This document shows positions 5,513 to 11,551 of a stretch of DNA of 11,551 nt, in pieces (the stretch's first letter is position 1; each line of letters starts with the position of its first letter). A program made the position numbers and the translations under genes. The DNA is from UBA4716 sp036310525 (GTDB taxonomy: Bacteria; Bacillota; Clostridia; UBA1381). The DNA lies in contig JAXJRQ010000210.1 in NCBI GenBank assembly GCA_036310525.1, forward strand, positions 1 through 11,551. The letters are read 5' to 3'. The notes under the pieces are model-generated. The model searched no databases. It had not been told where the DNA came from and saw only the letters and a list, made by a program, of their open reading frames with translations.

Positions 5513-7395
5513 GCTATTTCTTCCTCTCCGCTCTTTATATATTTAAGTGCTGTTCCGAATGCCATTACCATAAAGAATATTGCCATTACCCTGTAGTTAT
5601 AGAAAGTATAGTCAAACATACTCTGCGCCAAAAACGCAATAACTCCGCAGCCAAGCGCAAGCGCCATTGCACTGTCACGGTTTTTCTTGTAGTCCATCTG
5701 ATAAAGCGTATGCATCTTCACCATGAACACACCCTGCATCACAAGGAATATTCCGAGTCCGCCTATGCCCGATTCAACGAGTAGCTGTAAAAATGTGTTG
5801 TGGGAATGCGGTGCAATGATTGCATTGTACATAAACAGCGGATAAACCTGTGAAAATGCCGCTTCGCCCATTCCTATTCCGCCGAGCCAGTAGTGCTTCA
5901 TCATGCCGAGAGTTCCCATCCAGATATACACACGGTACGAGGTGGAGGAGTCCTCCATGTTGCCGACACTGGCAATTCGGTCAACAACAGTGTCGGGAAC
6001 AATCATCGGTAAAAGCAAAATTACAAGCGGTATACATGCCCACCATCTGCCTTCATAGAACGTCACAAACACAACAACCGAAAGCATAAAGCCAATCCAG
6101 CAGCCTCTCGACTGGGTAAGCACAAGACAAAGCCCCAACACGCCAAACATCGCCAGATATGCCCATTTTGAAAGGTATTTACATTTCTCCTTTATTGCAA
6201 ACACCGCCGCAACGGGCAGAACAAGAAGCAGAAATTCACCAAGCACGTTCGGGTTTGCAAGTGTTGAATAGACACGCATTGTATCGTTTTCAAACATGGT
6301 TTCGTCTATCCAGGCATTTGAGGTTGTCCAGCCGAACACATACTGCATCACACCGTAAAGTGCAACGAGTGCGCCCGATATTACGAACACCTTTAAAAGC
6401 GAATACATCTGATTTTTTGTTTTGATTGTATTTATTATCACAAAATAGAACAGCGTAAACACGAAGTACATCGCCCACACCTTAAGACTGCCCACAGGTG
6501 CAAAGGAAGTGAGTGACGAAATGAATAATACCGCTAAAAATATCAGTATACACACGCCTACTCCGTCAAAACGCCATCTGAAGCCTTCATCTGTAAGCGA
6601 ATGAAGAATAAGCGAAATGCCCGTCCACAAACACGCCGCCGCAAGAACCATTGTCGGCATAATGGGTGCAATAAACACCGCCGCAAACACTCCGACTATG
6701 GGATAAAACAGAACAAGCAACGCACCGAATAACAAAAACGGCACTGCTATGCCGTAAAGCGGCATAAAGCTCATAACCGCACCCGAGATAAATCCCGTAA
6801 CGGCTGCAAGAACTATTCTTGAAACGCCTTTTGTTTCCTTTTCATCGTAAAATTCAAAGTTAAGTCCACGAAAGCCTGCGGCATTTTTCACAAAAGTGAC
6901 CACCTTTGAGGGATTTAAAAATCCCATGAGGTTGAAGTTTACAAGTGAAATAATTGCTCCGAAAACCGCCGCTATAAGCGAAATCTTTGAAAGGCTTCCA
7001 CTCATTGCAAATTTTATGAATGTATATGCAAGTGACATACACAGAAGCATTATTCCGAAAAATTTCACGTTCACTGCCATGAAATTCTGCACATATGTGC
7101 GTGAAAGTGTACAGAATACACTGTTTTTGGATTTTTCTTTAAGAAAAGCACCCAGACCATACCGCATTTTTTCAAGCATGGTAAACGGCAGTCTTAAAAA
7201 TCTGCCCGTTGCGCTTTTTACAGCCATACCGTCACGGCTGTCACGGCGCAGAGCTGTCATGATTGTGCTGTTTTCCCATGATTTTGAACAAGCACCCGAT
7301 ATTTTATTTATGAGCGTAAACAATGCGCTTTTTTGAAACAGCCCGGAAAACGCTTTGAAAAATGCCCCCAAAGTGGCTAAAATCAAACTGTTCAT
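5509..7395 (-). CDS. O-antigen ligase/polymerase-like membrane protein (Wzy_C)
   Basis: This 628-residue protein has many membrane helices from about residue 107 onward, after a soluble and amphipathic N-terminal stretch of roughly 100 residues. The C-terminal half carries the Wzy_C/WaaL signature: STLANPNVLGEF, then TQSRGCW with Arg430, then a large outer loop, then PHSHNTFLQLLVESGIGGLG with His530 and His532. In WaaL-type enzymes the equivalent Arg and His act in transfer of lipid-linked glycans, so the chemistry is probably intact. In a Gram-positive cell it would polymerise the polysaccharide, or attach it to the wall or to protein, on the outer face. Typical ligases have about 400-450 residues, so this one is long. 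ATG 7395 has a modest AAAGGA (7405-7410) 9 bases upstream. It follows the MurJ-type flippase gene by 23 bases, and its stop overlaps the next gene. Confidence 0.92.
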   Translation of the reverse strand: MNSLILATLGAFFKAFSGLFQKSALFTLINKISGACSKSWENSTIMTALRRDSRDGMAVKSATGRFLRLPFTMLEKMRYGLGAFLKEKSKNSVFCTLSRTYVQNFMAVNVKFFGIMLLCMSLAYTFIKFAMSGSLSKISLIAAVFGAIISLVNFNLMGFLNPSKVVTFVKNAAGFRGLNFEFYDEKETKGVSRIVLAAVTGFISGAVMSFMPLYGIAVPFLLFGALLVLFYPIVGVFAAVFIAPIMPTMVLAAACLWTGISLILHSLTDEGFRWRFDGVGVCILIFLAVLFISSLTSFAPVGSLKVWAMYFVFTLFYFVIINTIKTKNQMYSLLKVFVISGALVALYGVMQYVFGWTTSNAWIDETMFENDTMRVYSTLANPNVLGEFLLLVLPVAAVFAIKEKCKYLSKWAYLAMFGVLGLCLVLTQSRGCWIGFMLSVVVFVTFYEGRWWACIPLVILLLPMIVPDTVVDRIASVGNMEDSSTSYRVYIWMGTLGMMKHYWLGGIGMGEAAFSQVYPLFMYNAIIAPHSHNTFLQLLVESGIGGLGIFLVMQGVFMVKMHTLYQMDYKKNRDSAMALALGCGVIAFLAQSMFDYTFYNYRVMAIFFMVMAFGTALKYIKSGEEEIA

Positions 7396-7418
7396 TTTGT
7401 TTTTTCCTTTCGTTAAAG

Positions 7419-8954
7419 TTACTTCTTTATTAAATCACGGATTTCCTTTACCTTAAGCACCCATACGCAGATACCGTAAACAACAATACCCGCAAATGCA
7501 CACAGGCAAACCGTCAGAATATTTCCGCCTACTCCGCTAAAGCCTGAGCCAAGCACCGAATACAATGCCCATACCACCGCCGCCATAATAAGTGTAGCGA
7601 TAATTATTTTTAAAATGCTTACAAAATCGCTCTTCTTTGCCATTTCGGGGCATCTTTTTGCAATGCATACAGTGTTTAAAACAGCGTTGCAAATACTGCC
7701 GAGTGCCGCCGCAAGCGCAAGTCCGTTTACATCGAAGAAATTAAAGAGGATGTATGCGGCAACAATATTGAATATCATACTGATTACGGAATTTATCATA
7801 GGGGTTTTACTGTCCTGCATTGAGAAAAATGTCTTTGACAAAATCTCGTTCACTGCAAGACCGGGCATACCCACGCAATAGCACGTGAGTGCACCTGCTA
7901 CTATTTTTACCTTATCGGGAGTAAATTCGCCATGCTCATATATAAGCGAGGTTATTGGCGAAGAAAGTATGATAAAGCCTGCCATCAGCGGAAGAATTAT
8001 AATAGCAATTCCTTTGAGGGAATTCATGACTATCGTCTGTGCTTCGGTGCTGTTGTCGGACGCATTTGCACGTGATAGTCTTGGGAAAATCAGGTTTGTT
8101 ACCACAAACGAAAACACACCCACCACTATAAGATAGAGTCTGTTGGCATATTCAAGCGATGAATATGCGCCGTCAATTCCCGATGCAAGTCTTGAGTTGA
8201 CAATCGTGTAAAGCGGCTGTACCCATGTGCTTATAAGCATCGGTCCTGCAAGCAGAAGCGCCTGCTTTATGTGCGCATCCCTGAGTCTGAAGTCGGGTCT
8301 GTACCTGAACTTGAATTTAACAAGCGACGGTATCTGTACCGCAACCTGCAATGACCACGCAATAACCATTGTTACCGCAAGACCGTGCACACCGAATTTT
8401 TTGCCGAACAGTACAAAATATATTATAATTGCTACATTAGATACAAGGCTTATGATTGAGGGGATATTGTATTCCCCGAACGACTGCAGAAGTCCCACAA
8501 ACGAAAATGCAAGTCCCGTGAAAATTATCATGGGAAACATTATTGTTGTAAGCTGTACAGTCAAATTATGTTTTTCGCCCGTGTATTCGGGTGCAATCAT
8601 ATTTGTGAGAGGATGCGCAAAAATTATACCGAAAACGGATATAAATACCGTTATCATCAAAATCATTGTGACGAATTTATTAGCAAATTTCATTGCATTC
8701 TCTTTATTTTCTTTTGTGATTATTTCATTAAAAACAGGAATGAAGGTTGCACTGATTACTCCGCCCACTACCATATCAAACAGCGTTGTGGGAAGCTTTG
8801 ACGCCGCCATAAAAGCGTCCGCCTGCATACCTGTTGCAAAAAATGCCGCTATAAGCGAATCACGCACAAGACCGAGCACCTTCGCCGCAAGCGTTGCAAC
8901 AACCATTATGCCTGCCGTAAAGAGCATTTTCTTTCCCGAATTACTTTCGCTCAA
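7419..8954 (-). CDS. murJ: Lipid II flippase MurJ/MviN-type (MOP superfamily)
   Basis: This 511-residue integral membrane protein with about 14 helices matches MurJ in length and sequence, and it flips undecaprenyl-linked precursors to the outer face. The diagnostic N-terminus is present: KVLGLVRDSLIAAFFATG with Arg31, then QADAF (44-48) and KLPTTLFDMVVGGVISATFIPVF (53 onward). Internal segments such as IVLPLMAG-like IIILPLMAGFIIL also fit. Start is TTG at 8954, chosen because AGGAGG (8963-8968) lies 8 bases upstream; the next in-frame ATG (Met10) has no such site and would trim little. The Shine-Dalgarno overlaps the stop of the GT4-CsaB gene. Sitting inside a polysaccharide operon, it may be the cell's MurJ or a second copy serving the pathway's own lipid-linked glycan; the sequence does not decide. 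Confidence 0.95.
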   Translation of the reverse strand: MSESNSGKKMLFTAGIMVVATLAAKVLGLVRDSLIAAFFATGMQADAFMAASKLPTTLFDMVVGGVISATFIPVFNEIITKENKENAMKFANKFVTMILMITVFISVFGIIFAHPLTNMIAPEYTGEKHNLTVQLTTIMFPMIIFTGLAFSFVGLLQSFGEYNIPSIISLVSNVAIIIYFVLFGKKFGVHGLAVTMVIAWSLQVAVQIPSLVKFKFRYRPDFRLRDAHIKQALLLAGPMLISTWVQPLYTIVNSRLASGIDGAYSSLEYANRLYLIVVGVFSFVVTNLIFPRLSRANASDNSTEAQTIVMNSLKGIAIIILPLMAGFIILSSPITSLIYEHGEFTPDKVKIVAGALTCYCVGMPGLAVNEILSKTFFSMQDSKTPMINSVISMIFNIVAAYILFNFFDVNGLALAAALGSICNAVLNTVCIAKRCPEMAKKSDFVSILKIIIATLIMAAVVWALYSVLGSGFSGVGGNILTVCLCAFAGIVVYGICVWVLKVKEIRDLIKK

Positions 8955-8962
8955 GTGTCCTT

Positions 8963-8968
8963 CCTCCT
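8963..8968 (-). promoter_or_regulatory. Shine-Dalgarno site supporting the TTG start of murJ
   Basis: AGGAGG on the minus strand lies 8 bases before TTG 8954 and overlaps the TAG stop (8967-8969) of the upstream gene as TAGGAGG. This fixes the TTG start and points to translational coupling. Confidence 0.88.
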
Positions 8969-11189
8969 AATTTTTTTCGTAAAGCTCAACCGCCATGGCG
9001 CCGTTTTCCTTTGCTTTTTGCTTTAGCGCAATACAGTATTCGCTAAGCTCCGCACATACGGCGTCGTATTCATTCATGCATGAGTCAATAAGCTTTTTCA
9101 GGTTATCTGCACTTAATGTACCTGCCTCGGTGCAGAACTTCTGATGCGTGTATTCCATAAAGCTTAAGATTTTGGGGTCATATGAAATTCCTATAACGGG
9201 AATTGCCGCAGATGCCGCATAAATCAGGCTGTGCAGGCGCATGCCCATGCACAAATCCATACACGCAAACAAACTCATTATGTCCTCAACGCAATAATTC
9301 TTTTCAAGTACTGTTGCGCTGTTTTTCATAAGCTTCATTATATTTTTCGAGATTGCCATGTCTTTTTCGTGCTGCATGGGAATGAACACGGGATAAAATC
9401 CGTATTTTTCCGCCGCATAATCACAAGCCATAGCGACACTCTTTTCAAAGTCACGAGCATTGCCATTCCATTTTCTCACCGAAACACCGAGTAATTTTTT
9501 GTCCGTCACAATACCGAGTGAAGAAAGGATTTGTCTGCCATGCTCCTTATCGGCACATTCGAGGTCAAAAACAGGGTCTGCCGTAACCTTTATATTCGGA
9601 TTGGTGACGTTTATTTCACGAAGAGTTTCATAGGATGCACCGTCACGCAAGGTTATAAGGTCAACATTATTTAAAACCTTAGCCGCAAACTTCTTGTTCT
9701 TTTCCTTATTAAGCGGTCCTACTCCGTTTGAATAGAGCATAACCTTACAGTTATATCTCTTTGCAAGCGCAATTATCATCAGATAATACCACAGTGATTT
9801 TGAGCTGGTACCGTCCTGAATAAGCGTACCGCCGCCAAATATAAGCATTTCCGCTTTTTTCATGTGCTTGATGATTTTAAATATATTAAATCTGTTGATT
9901 GCTTTTACACGGTTTGTGCGCATGGTTTCCTTTGCATCTGCACTCAAAACCACGAGATTTGGACTTTCCTTGTATTCACATATGCTCTCAATTATTGCAT
10001 TTAAAAGAGCGTCATCACCGCTGTTCCTGAAGCCGTAATATCCCGATACAAGTATTTCCTTATTCTTTGCTAACGCCCAGTCGTAAACCTTTATGCTGTC
10101 CTTTGCCATACGTGCAACGGAATATTCACGCTTTATAAGCTCACGACCGTATTCGCCAAGTGCATTTTGCGCTTCCGTATTTAAAGCATAAAAACGTTTT
10201 ATATCATTATAAATTAGCTCCGATGTTGATTCTTCACAGCCACGGCAACAGAAGTTTGTATCTATGCCCACCTGCAGTTTGCTTTCGTCAAACAGACCGA
10301 TATAGCCTTCGTTTCCTGAAATAATGACAGGCTTTTTTGCCGCCATTGCCTCAAGTGCGGCACGGCTTACGCCCACAAACAAATCACACACTGCGGCGAA
10401 TTTGTTAATATCAACACGTGCACCCGCAAGCGAGATAACCTCACTTTGGACATCTGAATTTACCTTATCGGTCATTGATTTTACGTTGTTAAAGTCATCA
10501 CCGTCACCGACAATAAGCACCTTAAGATTGGGAATATCTTTTATAAGCTTCGGCACTGCTTCGATAAGCTGTTTTGCCACAAGGCTTCTGGATTCGTCCA
10601 TACGGCTCACATACGAAATTACAAAATCGCTGTCTTTTACACCAAACTCTTTCTTTATATCGGTGCAGTCAGTATCAGGCGAGAATTTTTCTGTATCAAT
10701 ACCGTTTATTGTTACCTGAATATCTGTTGCAGGGATACCGTAATTGTCCATAAGATATGTTTTTATATCGTCAGACACAGCAACTGTTTTTTCGCCCCAG
10801 TCGGTTATATATTTGAGTCCGTATTTTGTGGTAAATACCCAATGCGCCGTTGTGACAAACGGGAACTTCATTATTTTATGAAGCTTGCCGAGTATAAACG
10901 ACGGGATTCGGGCATGTGAATGTACTATATCTATATTTTCGGTTTTGATTATCTTTTTAAGAAGACGTACGGAATTTATTACGTTTAAGGGGTTTTTGTT
11001 CTGGAGCGGCACTGTATAATGCTTTATGCCTGCTTCCTCAAGCTCCTTTACGTACACTCCGCCGTTTGAGGTTATAACGGGAATAAATCCGTTTCTTTTA
11101 AGCTCCTTTGCCAGCTCGACTACATGCGTTTCCGCACCGCCTATTTCCAGCTGCATAAGTGAGAGCAGAATTTTTGTTCCTTCCTTCAA
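8967..11189 (-). CDS. GT4 glycosyltransferase fused to CsaB-like pyruvyl transferase
   Basis: This 740-residue protein joins two enzymes normally found as separate proteins of about 370 residues. Residues 1-375 are a GT4 glycosyltransferase: IGGAETHVVELAKEL near the start, HSHARIPSFILGK, SRMDESRS, and donor-domain GVSRAALEAMAAKKPVI with Glu280. The first Glu of EX7E is not present (Val272 occupies the place), and a CCRGC cluster sits at 314-318. Residues about 380-740 are a polysaccharide pyruvyl transferase of the CsaB type: SGYYGFRNSGDDALL from 382, FGGGTLIQD, SNGVGPLN, VSVRKWNG and GMRLHSLIYAA with His653. CsaB moves pyruvate from phosphoenolpyruvate onto a wall-polymer sugar as a ketal, which SLH domains bind. 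Start is TTG 11189, supported by GAAAGGTGA 6 bases upstream. It is the first gene of the polysaccharide operon. Whether fusion or fission is ancestral is unclear. Confidence 0.93.
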   Translation of the reverse strand: MKEGTKILLSLMQLEIGGAETHVVELAKELKRNGFIPVITSNGGVYVKELEEAGIKHYTVPLQNKNPLNVINSVRLLKKIIKTENIDIVHSHARIPSFILGKLHKIMKFPFVTTAHWVFTTKYGLKYITDWGEKTVAVSDDIKTYLMDNYGIPATDIQVTINGIDTEKFSPDTDCTDIKKEFGVKDSDFVISYVSRMDESRSLVAKQLIEAVPKLIKDIPNLKVLIVGDGDDFNNVKSMTDKVNSDVQSEVISLAGARVDINKFAAVCDLFVGVSRAALEAMAAKKPVIISGNEGYIGLFDESKLQVGIDTNFCCRGCEESTSELIYNDIKRFYALNTEAQNALGEYGRELIKREYSVARMAKDSIKVYDWALAKNKEILVSGYYGFRNSGDDALLNAIIESICEYKESPNLVVLSADAKETMRTNRVKAINRFNIFKIIKHMKKAEMLIFGGGTLIQDGTSSKSLWYYLMIIALAKRYNCKVMLYSNGVGPLNKEKNKKFAAKVLNNVDLITLRDGASYETLREINVTNPNIKVTADPVFDLECADKEHGRQILSSLGIVTDKKLLGVSVRKWNGNARDFEKSVAMACDYAAEKYGFYPVFIPMQHEKDMAISKNIMKLMKNSATVLEKNYCVEDIMSLFACMDLCMGMRLHSLIYAASAAIPVIGISYDPKILSFMEYTHQKFCTEAGTLSADNLKKLIDSCMNEYDAVCAELSEYCIALKQKAKENGAMAVELYEKN

Positions 11190-11195
11190 AGCTGT

Positions 11196-11204
11196 TCACC
11201 TTTC
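11196..11204 (-). promoter_or_regulatory. Shine-Dalgarno site supporting the TTG start of the GT4-CsaB gene
   Basis: GAAAGGTGA on the minus strand lies 6 bases before TTG 11189. No in-frame ATG or GTG nearby has a comparable site, and the GT4 fold begins a few residues later (KILLSLMQL), so the TTG start is credible. Confidence 0.8.
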
Positions 11205-11241
11205 TTTGCATTGTTTGGAGAGGTTACACCTCCACACGTAT

Positions 11242-11270
11242 ATTATAATAAAAATCGCCTCAAATAGCAA
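11242..11270 (-). promoter_or_regulatory. Probable sigma-A promoter of the polysaccharide operon
   Basis: On the minus strand a perfect TATAAT (11242-11247) lies 17 bp from TTGCTA (11265-11270), which matches the -35 consensus at 4 of 6 places. The start would be near 11235, giving a leader of about 45 bases that contains a small GAGGT/ACCTC hairpin (11219-11231) before the Shine-Dalgarno site. The -35 and spacer lie within one arm of a long inverted repeat. No better promoter is visible between here and the right edge. Confidence 0.65.
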
Positions 11271-11329
11271 GCAAGACACAATTTCTTATTATATTTGTAA
11301 CATAGCTTGCCCGTTTTAAGGCGATTTTT
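11250..11329. repeat. Long imperfect inverted repeat overlapping the promoter
   Basis: AAAAATCGCCT (11250-11260) pairs perfectly with 11319-11329, and GCAAGC (11267-11272) pairs with GCTTGC (11305-11310). Between these lies a partly paired A/T-rich stretch, and the loop is 32 bases. On either strand the outer stem ends in a run of five T, so it has the shape of a bidirectional terminator, although the loop is long. It could end transcription entering from the right before the operon promoter, or be a remnant of a small mobile repeat. The role is inference. Confidence 0.6.
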
Positions 11330-11427
11330 AAGGATTTGTAATTTTTTTTGTAATGTTTTGTGTGGTTTTTTGCAAAGAATACGTGTAAATTGTAATTTGT
11401 AGGGATGATGAATAATCGAAGTGAGAG
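11330..11427. other. AT-rich intergenic stretch without a recognisable gene
   Basis: This stretch has runs of T, a short AAATT/AATTT palindromic patch near 11387-11398, and no open frame with a start and ribosome-binding site on either strand. I see no RNA gene. Confidence 0.6.
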
Positions 11428-11551
11428 CCTCCCTTGTGTAAAGGGAGGTGGGTTTTGCGTAGCAAAACTCGGAGGGATTGTTCGTATATAATTAACAATA
11501 ATGCTGATTTTACAATCCCCCAGTCGCCTTCGGCGCCAGCCCCCTTTACAC
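11428..11551. repeat. Palindromic MITE-like repeat pair, cut by the window edge
   Basis: The left unit has hairpin CCTCCCTT/AAGGGAGG (11428-11435/11441-11448) and then hairpin GTTTTGC/GCAAAAC (11452-11458/11462-11468), then GGAGGGATTGT. The right unit (11512-11551), read on the minus strand, repeats the same frame: GTGTAAAGGG, a short stem CGCC/GGCG (11525-11528/11532-11535) and GGGGGATTGT. The units are thus inverted about a spacer of some 30 bases. The inner stem sequences differ completely while remaining palindromic. The last hairpin of the right unit should lie beyond the window. It encodes no protein. It resembles dispersed intergenic repeats of Clostridia, possibly mobilised in trans (inference). 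Confidence 0.8.

Noticed and set aside
6896..7336. A 146-codon plus-strand frame opposite the ligase-like gene
   Set aside because: Antisense shadow of a clear membrane protein gene; no family motif and no promoter.
8227..8970. A 247-codon open frame on the plus strand
   Set aside because: It lies wholly antisense to murJ, has no ribosome-binding site of note, and its composition is what the reverse strand of a membrane protein gene produces.
10324..10719. A 131-codon plus-strand frame opposite the GT4 half
   Set aside because: Ser/Thr/Ile-rich shadow of the true frame, without recognisable domain or start signal.
11190..11241. Riboswitch in the leader of the polysaccharide operon
   Set aside because: The expected leader is only about 45 bases with one small hairpin, too short for any riboswitch class I know.
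11340..11400. A second promoter (TTGCAA with TACAAA) on the minus strand
   Set aside because: The -10 is poor and it would lie before the terminator-like inverted repeat; the 11242-11270 promoter is better.

Overview
The window looks like chromosomal DNA from a low-to-moderate GC, Gram-positive anaerobe of the class Clostridia, probably a gut Oscillospiraceae or Lachnospiraceae type. Grounds are the strong Shine-Dalgarno sites, the use of TTG and GTG starts, an oxygen-sensitive glycyl radical enzyme, a MurJ/CsaB-type wall gene set, and short palindromic intergenic repeats of a kind I associate with such genomes (memory, not a search). Every gene I can support lies on the minus strand, so transcription runs from high to low coordinates.

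Right part (about 11270 down to 3255): one apparently complete transcription unit for a cell-surface polysaccharide. It starts at a promoter with a perfect TATAAT (11242-11270). It then encodes a GT4 glycosyltransferase fused to a CsaB-type pyruvyl transferase, a MurJ-type flippase, an O-antigen-ligase/polymerase-like membrane protein (Wzy_C), a second GT4 glycosyltransferase, two tandem DUF4330 single-pass membrane proteins, and a previously easy-to-miss 35-residue coiled-coil ORF (3307-3414). It ends at a perfect 18-bp terminator hairpin. Gene gaps are 5-23 nt or a 4-nt overlap, and several Shine-Dalgarno sites overlap the previous stop codon. A plausible division of labour is cytoplasmic sugar assembly and pyruvylation (GT4-CsaB, GT4), flipping (MurJ-like) and outer-face polymerisation or ligation (Wzy_C protein), with the DUF4330 proteins as membrane accessories. 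Pyruvylated wall polymers are the classical anchor for SLH-domain proteins, but none is in the window.

Left part (3244 down to 131): a two-gene unit of a PflA-like radical SAM activase and a glycyl radical enzyme of unknown substrate. Its promoter is an exact TTGACA-17 bp-TATAAT. A perfect 14+1+14 palindrome directly abuts the -10, which is a textbook repressor operator. The regulator gene is not in the window.

Edges: two different families of palindromic repeat. The left one (28-92) is an inverted pair of hairpins whose stems differ by compensatory base pairs. The right one (11428-11551, cut by the window edge) has the same logic with completely different stem sequences in a conserved frame. 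Between 11330 and 11427 I see only AT-rich sequence and no gene.
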